A stretch of 64,000 bases of DNA, from positions 62,001-126,000 of the forward strand of contig NZ_JABUZA010000008.1 in NCBI RefSeq assembly GCF_014897985.1, given 5' to 3'. The number at the start of each line of letters is the position of its first letter. The first letter of the stretch is position 1. The stretch comes from Halomonas colorata. Its GTDB lineage: Bacteria > Pseudomonadota > Gammaproteobacteria > Pseudomonadales > Halomonadaceae. Shown piece by piece: positions 56,707-64,000 of this stretch. The notes below the pieces were generated by a model. The model ran no database searches and was not told the DNA's origin. It saw only the letters and a program-made list of their open reading frames with translations. Made by a program: the position numbers and the translations under genes.

Positions 56707-57012
56707 TATTATCTCCTCAGGATTTGGCTATTTTACCTCTCTAATCCCCGTTAAAACAGCCAGCCTACTCGGGCTATTACTGAGTTCTTAAATATTTGAT
56801 CGTTCAAGCATCTAGCGCTTACGGGCAAGCGTCAGGGTTTATAAAACGTTAGGATTTATAAAACTTCGGTGTTTATTCTAAATCCCAATCTTCAACCCAA
56901 TTGTGCGTTATGACGCACAGTGATAGTGTGACCTTTGTGCGCTATAGCGCACATAAAAATTTAATCATAACCATTACTTGATAGACATCCAGCCACCTTA
57001 GAGGAGCGCAGT
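56707..57012. other. shared promoter region of the Xre-cupin and BenE-family genes
   Basis: 306 bases without a gene. Its left half is AT-rich with no named signal; its right half holds the two palindromes listed separately. Confidence 0.6.
56902..56953. promoter_or_regulatory. paired palindromic operators upstream of the BenE-family gene
   Basis: Two 18-base elements, TGTGCGTTATGACGCACA (56902-56919) and the perfect palindrome TGTGCGCTATAGCGCACA (56936-56953), with centres 34 bases apart, about three helix turns. They share TGTGCG and CGCACA arms. They lie between the divergent genes and are probably bound by the Xre-cupin protein. Confidence 0.65.
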
Positions 57013-58224
57013 ATGGCGGCCAATAATGATGCTATAGAACAGGCCCAGCCGCCTGCCAAGCGGCCCGCCTTCTGGCAAGATGTCAGCCTTTCAACCGTCA
57101 CTGCAGGATTTGTCGCGGTCACGATTGGCTATACAAGTTCTGCTGCGATTATCTTTCAGGCAGCCGAAGCCAGCGGCGCCTCTGCCGCGCAAATCAGCTC
57201 CTGGCTTTGGGCGCTGGGTATTGGCATGGGGTTTACATCCTTTGGCCTTTCATTGCGTTATCGCATGCCGCTGCTTACCGCCTGGTCTACGCCGGGGGCA
57301 GCTTTTCTGGCGACCAGCTTGCCGGGCATTCCGCTTGAAGAAGCTATCGGGGCTTTTCTTTTCTCGGCGCTATTGATAACCCTATGCGGAGTAACCGGTC
57401 TTTTTGAGCGCTTGATGCGCTACATTCCCGGCGCGATTGCGGCAGCGATGCTGGCCGGTATTTTGCTGCGCTTTGGACTTGAGCTATTTAACGCGATGGA
57501 AAGCCAGTGGCTAATGCCCCTGGTGATGCTAGCCGCCTGGGTAATGGGTAGGCGCCTTTGGCCAACACTGGCGGTGCCCGGCGTACTGTTAACCGGCATA
57601 GCGGTTGCGATACTGCAGGGGCAAATCAATCTGCAGGGTATTCCGCTGTCCCCCACTATGCCTGTGTTTATGACGCCTGCGTTTTCAATTGCCACATTAA
57701 TCGGCGTGGGCATTCCGCTTTTTGTTATCACCATGGCAACGCAGAATCTGCCGGGCATGGCGGTATTACGGGCTGCGGGCTATCAAGTTAACAGCTCACC
57801 GCTGATCAGTTGGACCGGTGGGGCCTCTCTGCTTCTTGCGCCCTTTGGTGGTTTTGCGCTCAATATGGCCGCCATCAGCGCTGCGGTTTGCATGGGCCCA
57901 GATGCTCATGCCGACCCTCGCCGCCGCTATACGGCGGGTATGGCCGCCGGCGTTTTTTGTATCATCATGGGGATTTTCGGTGCTACGGTGACCGGGGTGT
58001 TTAATGCGCTCCCCAGCGTGCTGGTTATCGCCCTGGCGGGCATTGCGCTATTGGGTACGCTTGCCGGAGGTTTGGCAAGCGCCTTTGCTGATAGCCGTCA
58101 TCGCGATGCGGCCATTGTCACCTTTTTACTGACGGGTTCGGGCATTACGCTGCTGGGTATGGGCGGGCCTTTCTGGGGTTTAGTGGCAGGATTGATTACC
58201 CTGAAACTGACCGCTGCCAAATAG
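57013..58224 (+). CDS. benE: BenE-family transporter
   Basis: 403-residue inner-membrane transporter with about 12 helices, related to benzoate/H+ symporter BenE. Visible segments are ITMATQNLPGMAVLRAAGY near residue 243 and ALNMAAISAAVCMGPDAHAD near residue 288, both conserved in the family. No benzoate-degradation genes are in the window, so the substrate may differ. The start follows GAGGAG. Control is expected from the adjacent Xre-cupin regulator. Confidence 0.85.
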   Translation: MAANNDAIEQAQPPAKRPAFWQDVSLSTVTAGFVAVTIGYTSSAAIIFQAAEASGASAAQISSWLWALGIGMGFTSFGLSLRYRMPLLTAWSTPGAAFLATSLPGIPLEEAIGAFLFSALLITLCGVTGLFERLMRYIPGAIAAAMLAGILLRFGLELFNAMESQWLMPLVMLAAWVMGRRLWPTLAVPGVLLTGIAVAILQGQINLQGIPLSPTMPVFMTPAFSIATLIGVGIPLFVITMATQNLPGMAVLRAAGYQVNSSPLISWTGGASLLLAPFGGFALNMAAISAAVCMGPDAHADPRRRYTAGMAAGVFCIIMGIFGATVTGVFNALPSVLVIALAGIALLGTLAGGLASAFADSRHRDAAIVTFLLTGSGITLLGMGGPFWGLVAGLITLKLTAAK

Positions 58225-58239
58225 GCTGCCCATAAAACG

Positions 58240-58277
58240 ACAAAACCCCATACGCGTTAGCGCCTCTGGGGTTTTGT
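58240..58277. terminator. bidirectional terminator
   Basis: ACAAAACCCCA and TGGGGTTTTGT pair over 11 bases around a 16-base loop between convergent genes. Confidence 0.7.
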
Positions 58278-58301
58278 GTAGCAATGCAGTCTGTGGACAA
58301 T

Positions 58302-58736
58302 TTACATGGTTGCCAGGCGCTCTTCATCCATTACGCCCGACATTCGCACCATGGCGAGCGCTTCTTCCAAATTATCTACCTCTTCAATCATCACCAGCTC
58401 GCTTTTTAAACTTACCGGCTTGCCCGCTTTATCGGACAGCAGCTTTTCAAGTGACGCCACGTTCAACGTATCCTCCAGGTGCAGAACATCAACAGATGCG
58501 CTGTTATTGCCTGGCAAATAGATAGTGCCATTTGAAAAATCGACCGCGTAGGCAATAACGCCCGGCACGATAAAAAACAGAAGGCCCACACCGTTGGCAA
58601 CCGCAATAACCGGGTCGATCTGGCCGCTTAACTGGCCTTTTCGCTCAGGGTGAAACATAGTACCGCAACCACTCAACGTTATAATGGAAGCGCCTACAAC
58701 GGCCCCCGCTAACCAACGGCGTACAGATTGCTGCAT
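58302..58736 (-). CDS. putative lipoprotein of unknown function
   Basis: 144-residue protein with a lipoprotein signal peptide: IITLSGC gives a lipobox with the acylated cysteine near residue 24. A hydrophobic stretch (GVGLLFFIVPGVIAYAV) follows in the mature part. The C-terminal half is acidic and helical. Likely anchored to the outer membrane. No function is assigned. Its gene ends at the bidirectional terminator. Confidence 0.78.
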   Translation of the reverse strand: MQQSVRRWLAGAVVGASIITLSGCGTMFHPERKGQLSGQIDPVIAVANGVGLLFFIVPGVIAYAVDFSNGTIYLPGNNSASVDVLHLEDTLNVASLEKLLSDKAGKPVSLKSELVMIEEVDNLEEALAMVRMSGVMDEERLATM

Positions 58737-58961
58737 GAAGGTCCCCTCATTAATAAATAGAAACGATAGCGGTATTGAGGCTGAATTATTGAAATAATGC
58801 TCGTCATCGCTCGCAAAATCACGGCCATATTAGCACAAACTACCCGGCGCACAGCGCTTATGGCGGCTGCATGATTTTGCCGCCTTAACCGCTAAGACGT
58901 ACAATGCTCACATTCAACGCTAAGCCAGCGGCTTTTTTAACACTAAGGAATTTTACCGCCC

Positions 58962-60695
58962 ATGCGCGCCAGCCAATTATTAATCGCTACGTTAAAAGAA
59001 ACCCCGGCCGACGCCGAAGTCATTAGCCACCAGTTAATGCTGCGTGCTGGGATGATTCGCCGCCTCACCTCAGGCCTTTATACGTGGTTGCCTCTAGGCC
59101 TGCGTACACTACGCAAAGTAGAAGCTATTGTACGTGAAGAGATGAACCGTGCTGGCGCCCAGGAAGTATTGATGCCCGCCGTTCAGCCAGCCGAGCTATG
59201 GCAAGAGTCCGGCCGCTGGGAGCAGTACGGCCCTGAGCTTCTGCGCGTCAAAGACCGTCATGAACGTGACTACTGTGTGGGTCCGACTCATGAAGAAGTG
59301 ATCACCGACCTCGTGCGCAAAGAGATCGCAAGTTACAAGCAGCTGCCGGTCAATTTCTACCAAATCCAGACCAAGTTCCGCGACGAAATTCGCCCGCGCT
59401 TTGGGGTAATGCGCTCGCGTGAGTTCATCATGAAAGATGCCTACTCCTTCCACTTGGATGAAGCATCACTGAAAGAAACATATCAGGGCATGTACGATGC
59501 CTACACGCGAATCTTTACTCGCTTGGGTTTGGATTTCCGTCCGGTGATCGCCGATAACGGCTCTATCGGCGGTACCGGGTCCCATGAATTCCATGTGCTC
59601 GCAAGTTCCGGCGAGGACGACATCGTGTTCTCCAATGAGTCTGACTACGCCGCCAACATGGAAAAGGCCGAAGCCTTACCAGCGCCGTTAGGTAGCAACG
59701 TTCAGCGCGCAGCACCTAGTGAAGAAATCCGTGTAGTGGATACGCCGAACGCCAAAACCATCGCAGCTCTGGTTGAACAGTTTAAACTGCCGATCGAGAA
59801 AACCGTCAAAACGCTGATGGTTCATGCTGCCGAAGGCGGATTGATTACGCTGCTGGTGCGTGGCGACCATGAGTTAAACGAGGTGAAGGCAGAAAACCTT
59901 CCTCAGGTCGCGACACCACTTACGATGGCCAATGAAGAAGAAATCCGTGCCTCTGTAGGTGCAGGCCCGGGCTCTCTGGGGCCAATCGGCCTTAAGATGC
60001 CGGTTATTATTGACCGTAGTGTTGCCTTGATGAGTGACTTCGGCGCGGGCGCGAATATTGATGGCAAGCACTACTTCGGCATTAACTGGGAACGTGATGT
60101 TGCCCTGCCCCAGGTTGCCGATTTGCGTAAGGTGCAAGAAGGTGACCCGTCACCCGATGGTAAAGGCACGCTTTCAATCAAACGCGGCATCGAGGTAGGC
60201 CACGTGTTCCAGCTGGGTCAGAAATATTCTGAAGCCATGAATGCAAGCGTGCTGGGCGATAACGGCAAAACCAGTCATCCGTGGATGGGGTGCTATGGTA
60301 TTGGTATTACTCGGGTAGTGGCAGCCGCCATTGAGCAGAACCATGACGACGCAGGAATTACCTGGCCCAATGCAATTGCGCCCTTCCAAGTAGCGCTTGT
60401 GCCTATGAATGCGCACAAGTCGCAGCGCGTACGGGAAGAGTCAGAGCGTCTCTACCAAGCGTTAACTACCGCAGGCCTGGACGTCCTACTGGATGATCGC
60501 GATACGCGCCCCGGCGTTAAGTTTGCCGACCTGGAACTGATGGGCGTTCCGCATCGCTTGGTAATTGGTGATCGTAGTCTGGATAACGGCGAGCTTGAGT
60601 ACAAAGGCCGTCGCGACAGTGAAGCAACAATGGTGCCCTCTGAGCGTATTGTTGATTTCCTGCTTGAAAAAGCCAGCGTAAACCAGCCCCAGTAA
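58962..60695 (+). CDS. proS: prolyl-tRNA synthetase
   Basis: 577-residue class II aminoacyl-tRNA synthetase (bacterial ProS type with an editing insertion between residues about 225 and 405). Motif 1 lies near [17 protein letters not shown], motif 2 is [20 protein letters not shown], and motif 3 is [15 protein letters not shown]-terminal anticodon-binding domain follows. Length is close to the E. coli enzyme. It stands alone. Confidence 0.96.
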   Translation: MRASQLLIATLKETPADAEVISHQLMLRAGMIRRLTSGLYTWLPLGLRTLRKVEAIVREEMNRAGAQEVLMPAVQPAELWQESGRWEQYGPELLRVKDRHERDYCVGPTHEEVITDLVRKEIASYKQLPVNFYQIQTKFRDEIRPRFGVMRSREFIMKDAYSFHLDEASLKETYQGMYDAYTRIFTRLGLDFRPVIADNGSIGGTGSHEFHVLASSGEDDIVFSNESDYAANMEKAEALPAPLGSNVQRAAPSEEIRVVDTPNAKTIAALVEQFKLPIEKTVKTLMVHAAEGGLITLLVRGDHELNEVKAENLPQVATPLTMANEEEIRASVGAGPGSLGPIGLKMPVIIDRSVALMSDFGAGANIDGKHYFGINWERDVALPQVADLRKVQEGDPSPDGKGTLSIKRGIEVGHVFQLGQKYSEAMNASVLGDNGKTSHPWMGCYGIGITRVVAAAIEQNHDDAGITWPNAIAPFQVALVPMNAHKSQRVREESERLYQALTTAGLDVLLDDRDTRPGVKFADLELMGVPHRLVIGDRSLDNGELEYKGRRDSEATMVPSERIVDFLLEKASVNQPQ

Positions 60696-60872
60696 GCGTT
60701 AGGCTGCCCACCGCTATGTTCTTTAACGAGTAAGCGTGGCGGTGGGTGGTGGTTAATCAAGCTCTTGGGGTAGCTATTAATTAGCAAAAAAGGGTATCGT
60801 TCAAAAACGCATCACGTCGTCATCATTACTTTATGGTTATTAACATTATTCTGCTATAAAAGTGAGCGAAGA

Positions 60873-62588
60873 ATGCACTTTAGAATGCGCCTCTTTTTAA
60901 CTTTTCTATTGGTTATTCTTCTGTCACAGCTGCCTATCGGTATCCTGCTCGTTATCGACCCCTACTTCGCCTCCTCTACTAAAAGTCCTCAAATCGCTTA
61001 TTCAGCCCTGTTTAACGCCTTACCCGATTCGCTGTCAGCGCTTTCAAATGGGTACAGATGGCTAAAAAAAGAACTTCTAGTAAGCTCAATGTTAACCATT
61101 GGATGCTTAATTCTTTTTTCGTTATGGATATCCAAACGCTTAAGTTCGCCACTCAGCAAACTCAGCCATACGGCCAGCCAAATAAGCGACGGCTATCGAT
61201 TTACCCTATCATCGCAAGTCCAAAAACACCCCGAAACCCGGCTTATCAGTAACACAATTCTGACTTTACAAGCCGATATTGAAAAGCGCGACAAAACCTT
61301 GCTGTTCCAAAACAGAAGTGACCCTCTCACCCAACTACCTAATCAAGTAGCCGCGTTTGATTCTTTGGAAAATCTGGTTGCGCAGCAGACGCCGTTTACC
61401 ATCATGCGCTTAGCCCTGCATGAGTTACGCGCTATCAACAGTACCTTCGGGTATTCCGTAGGCGACCAGGTATTAATTGCCATTGCGGATAGACTGCGTG
61501 ATTTCTCAAGCCCTCAACATCATCCATATCGGCTGACTAACAATGAATTTTTAATTATTAATGAAGGCGACCCATCCAATAGCGCGTGGTTGGAGCTGCT
61601 GATTCAGCACCTTTCAAACACAATTGCGGTCAATCACCTCTCAACGGTTAAACCTATATGCTCCATCGGCAGTGTGAGCTTTCCTAACGACGGTAGCTCG
61701 GTACAACAGCTGTTTCGACGAGCCGATATTGCTCTTCAGCAAGCCCAGGATAAAGCCGTGCGCTACGAGCTTTATACCGAAGACTTGGATAAGCTGCAGC
61801 TTCGCAAACGTACCTTGATCAACGATTTGCCAAACGCTGTTACGCATGACGAACTATGGATAGATTATCAGCCCAAGGCAGCGCTTAATACTGGAAGGAT
61901 AGAGCATTTTGAAGCACTGATTCGCTGGCACCATCCCACTCTCGGGCTTATTCGACCTGATGAATTCATTGAACTGGCCGAACGCTCCGGCAATATTTCG
62001 CTATTGAGCCAGTGGATGTTGATTCATGTGTGCCAGCAGCTACATATATGGAATCAAGCTGGGCAACGTTTATCCGTCGCGATCAATTTATCCGCGAGTG
62101 ATATTATCAACTCACAGCTTCCTCAGCAGCTGGAACAGCTACTTAAAACCTATGATTTAGCCCCACGCCAGCTTGCTATTGAAGTTACCGAAACCACCGC
62201 CATGCAGGATATGAGTCAGGCCGTTAATATCCTAAAAGAGATTTCAGCGCTAGGTATTGTGCTGGCCATTGATGACTTCGGTACGGGCTACTCGTCACTA
62301 GCCCAACTAAAGCGCCTGCCGTTTAATGAACTTAAAATCGACAAGTCCTTTATTCTGCGATTAAACACCGATGAAGACGATCGATTGATTGTGCGCTCGA
62401 CCATCGAACTGGGCCATCGACTGGGCTTGAAGGTCATTGCTGAGGGCGTTGAAAATTACGAAACAGCGGCCCTGCTATTCAAGATGGGCTGCGATTATCT
62501 GCAAGGCTACTGGATTGCCAAGCCGATGCCCTCGCATCAGGTACTGGACTGGCTGAAACACTTTAAAAAGCTCACATTTGATCAATAG
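60873..62588 (+). CDS. GGDEF/EAL-domain protein, c-di-GMP phosphodiesterase type
   Basis: 571-residue membrane protein. Two helices (about residues 7-28 and 70-90) bound a short periplasmic part, then comes a HAMP-like linker (SSPLSKLSHTASQISDGYR). The GGDEF domain is degenerate: the active-site position reads LTNNEFLII, so cyclase activity is unlikely. The EAL domain keeps FEALIRWHHP, NLSASDI, DDFGTGYSS, KIDKSFI and AEGVEN, so phosphodiesterase activity is likely. The degenerate GGDEF may bind GTP as an activator, as in other such proteins. Confidence 0.88.
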   Translation: MHFRMRLFLTFLLVILLSQLPIGILLVIDPYFASSTKSPQIAYSALFNALPDSLSALSNGYRWLKKELLVSSMLTIGCLILFSLWISKRLSSPLSKLSHTASQISDGYRFTLSSQVQKHPETRLISNTILTLQADIEKRDKTLLFQNRSDPLTQLPNQVAAFDSLENLVAQQTPFTIMRLALHELRAINSTFGYSVGDQVLIAIADRLRDFSSPQHHPYRLTNNEFLIINEGDPSNSAWLELLIQHLSNTIAVNHLSTVKPICSIGSVSFPNDGSSVQQLFRRADIALQQAQDKAVRYELYTEDLDKLQLRKRTLINDLPNAVTHDELWIDYQPKAALNTGRIEHFEALIRWHHPTLGLIRPDEFIELAERSGNISLLSQWMLIHVCQQLHIWNQAGQRLSVAINLSASDIINSQLPQQLEQLLKTYDLAPRQLAIEVTETTAMQDMSQAVNILKEISALGIVLAIDDFGTGYSSLAQLKRLPFNELKIDKSFILRLNTDEDDRLIVRSTIELGHRLGLKVIAEGVENYETAALLFKMGCDYLQGYWIAKPMPSHQVLDWLKHFKKLTFDQ

Positions 62589-62917
62589 CCCCCGGTTACT
62601 ATCGCGCTAATTTTTTCCAAAAAAAAACCGGCCCAAAAGGCCGGAAAAAAAGGAAGCTTACTCGTTAAAGTAACCTCCCTCCCCTGACAAGAGGCTTAGC
62701 AGATTATTAAGTCAAAGAGGGGCTCTTTAAAACGACGCCCACTGCTTAACACCTACTAACCAAGAAAACGGTTTACAAGCGGTACAACGATACGAATTAC
62801 CCAATGCCCAGTAAGCAATCTTTAAACAATCTTTAAAAAATGCCTTAACCCAGCAGCTGATTAATATCTTATCGGAGTTCAGCTAAGTTAGTGCTGACCT
62901 GGATCAAGTTTTAAATA
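62589..62917. other. intergenic region between the EAL protein and the FKBP-type isomerase
   Basis: 329 bases. A minus-strand terminator lies at 62621-62644. On that strand the 270 or so bases between it and the isomerase stop would be a long 3' untranslated region. I see no coding frame. Confidence 0.5.
62621..62644 (-). terminator. minus-strand terminator
   Basis: CCGGCC and GGCCGG enclose a short loop, and on the minus strand are followed by TTTTTTT. It is probably the end of the isomerase transcript. Confidence 0.7.
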
Positions 62918-63436
62918 TTAAAGAACCTTCCGATCTTCTACTTTACTGTGTTCGGTTCCAGGCGGAAGCGGGTGACCCTTGGCAAGCTCTGCGCGCGTTG
63001 CATCACGTGTGTCCAGGATTTTCACCCGATAGCTGAGCGTGCGGCCCGCCAGGGGATGATTGGTATCAATGGTAATGCGGTCGCCCACCACATCTACTAC
63101 CGTGACAATTTGTGGGCCGGCTTCGCCTTCGGTCTGAAAACGGCTGCCGGGCGTCAAATCAGCATTGCCGAACGAGCCACGCCCCACTTCCTGCACCAGC
63201 GCTTCATTACGCATGCCATAGGCGTCAGCAGGAGCCAAGGTTACGGTGGCCGCATCGCCTACCTTTAGACCGGCCAGCGCCTGTTCCAGGCCCGGCACAA
63301 TATTGTCGTGGCCGTGCAGGTACTCAAGCGGCTTATCCCGCGCGTTAGAATCATCGAGTACTTGCTCGCTTCCATCGCTTAAAATGTCGCTAAGCACGTA
63401 GTGCAACGTAACGACCTGATGTGCCGTGATCGACAT
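62918..63436 (-). CDS. FKBP-type peptidyl-prolyl isomerase, SlyD-like
   Basis: 172-residue SlyD-type isomerase and chaperone. The FKBP core reads PLEYLHGHDNIVPGLEQALA, with an inserted IF domain (APADAYGMRNEALVQEVGRG and on) and then NHPLAGRTLSYRVKILD. The metal-binding His/Cys tail of E. coli SlyD is missing; the C-terminus is instead TEHSKVEDRKVL. It is on the opposite strand to the MFS gene, sharing a promoter region of 98 bases. Confidence 0.9.
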   Translation of the reverse strand: MSITAHQVVTLHYVLSDILSDGSEQVLDDSNARDKPLEYLHGHDNIVPGLEQALAGLKVGDAATVTLAPADAYGMRNEALVQEVGRGSFGNADLTPGSRFQTEGEAGPQIVTVVDVVGDRITIDTNHPLAGRTLSYRVKILDTRDATRAELAKGHPLPPGTEHSKVEDRKVL

Positions 63437-63534
63437 GCAAAACTCCTCTCCGGTAAGCTATCGACTTTGTCGTAAAACATTGATGCAGTTTATCACTTGG
63501 CTAAGGCCAACGTCTTTTTCTGGAGTTGAACACT

Positions 63535-64000
63535 ATGCCCACTCTTTTGCCCCAGCGTAGCTGGCTTGCCGCGCTGGCGATCTATTTCCGGGCACCCGTT
63601 ATTACCATGCTGTTTTTAGGTTTTTCCGCCGGGCTCCCCTTTTTGCTGGTGTTCTCTACGCTTTCCGCCTGGCTGCGTAGCGACGGCGTTGAAGTCGCCG
63701 CCATTGGTTTTTTCGCCTGGATCGGCATGCTCTACTCGATCAAGTTTTTTTGGGCGCCGGTAGTGGACAGGCTTGAGCTACCGCTACTCACCCGAGCCTT
63801 TGGCCAGCGGCGCGGCTGGATGCTGCTTGCCCAGGGGATGATAGCTGCAGGGCTCGTCGGCCTGGCTGGCGTAAGTCCTGTTGGCAATTTGGGAGCGGTC
63901 GCCGTTTTTGCCCTGCTGGTGGCCTTTGGTTCGGCAACGCAGGATATTGCCATTGACGCTTACCGGATCGAATCTGCCGATGATGATATGCAAGCCGCCA
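63535..64000 (+). CDS. AmpG-like MFS permease, 3' end missing
   Basis: 155 residues are visible before the window ends. The sequence resembles the AmpG muropeptide permease of peptidoglycan recycling: FLGFSAGLPFLLVFSTLSAW, then IGMLYSIKFFWAPVVDRLEL and GSATQDIAIDAYRIE, the last being a strong AmpG signature. The family has about 500-600 residues. The start ATG follows TGGAG. Divergent from the isomerase gene. Confidence 0.86.
   Translation, partial: MPTLLPQRSWLAALAIYFRAPVITMLFLGFSAGLPFLLVFSTLSAWLRSDGVEVAAIGFFAWIGMLYSIKFFWAPVVDRLELPLLTRAFGQRRGWMLLAQGMIAAGLVGLAGVSPVGNLGAVAVFALLVAFGSATQDIAIDAYRIESADDDMQAA

Overview
The window looks like chromosome of a moderately halophilic gammaproteobacterium of the Halomonas type. 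The evidence is a betaine-synthesis locus (betIBA) with a choline/betaine binding protein, a DUF1538 membrane pair plus PII-like gene typical of Halomonas, a sodium antiporter-family protein, acidic proteins, a TRAP transporter, a FadE-type acyl-CoA dehydrogenase, and gammaproteobacterial 4.5S RNA and tRNAs. The genus is inferred from gene content, not from a database search. I see no phage, insertion sequence, integrase or CRISPR array. The only element of mobile character is a RES/Xre toxin-antitoxin pair.

Layout. 1-7.7 kb: housekeeping genes (gabD cut by the left edge, folE, srkA, comF, tRNA-Leu), an unknown membrane protein and an outer-membrane-like protein, an SDR and fxsA. 7.7-10.8 kb: groESL behind a sigma-32-type promoter, then trmJ. 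10.9-16.0 kb: ion and organic acid transport (Na+/H+ antiporter-family protein, GntP-family permease, DUF1538 pair and PII-like regulator). 16.0-19.4 kb: a metal ABC importer divergent from an MntR-type repressor, probably for manganese. 19.4-20.5 kb: RES/Xre toxin-antitoxin. 20.6-28.2 kb: one eight-gene unit with an Lrp-type regulator, a PLP enzyme of the cysteine desulfurase fold, a flavoprotein monooxygenase, two carboxymuconolactone-decarboxylase-fold proteins and a TRAP importer. It looks like a self-contained uptake-and-catabolism pathway for an unidentified substrate, and is one of the two regions most likely to hold undescribed biology. 28.4-32.4 kb: DUF3750 and DUF488 proteins, an NsrR-like and a Crp/Fnr regulator, and an atypical SDR.

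32.5-37.8 kb: 4.5S RNA and tRNA-Met (minus strand), then a binding protein and betIBA for choline-to-betaine conversion. 38.1-40.6 kb: fadE. 40.9-50.4 kb: glycerol island with the GlpSTPQ-DUF2160-GlpV importer, GlpD and GlpR. No glycerol kinase or facilitator gene is present. The two ATPases have complementary defects in their catalytic motifs. 50.5-56.2 kb: a SLC13-type carrier with TrkA-C domains, a TenA-like protein, a quinone oxidoreductase, a glycerophosphodiesterase and endonuclease IV. 56.1-58.2 kb: an Xre-cupin regulator divergent from a BenE-family transporter, with two 18-bp palindromes between them. 58.3-64 kb: a lipoprotein, proS, a GGDEF/EAL protein with a degenerate GGDEF motif, an FKBP-type peptidyl-prolyl isomerase and the start of an AmpG-like MFS permease cut by the right edge.

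Start codons were moved from the longest frame wherever a ribosome-binding site decided the matter. Function names come from motifs recognised by eye; no alignment or database search was run.
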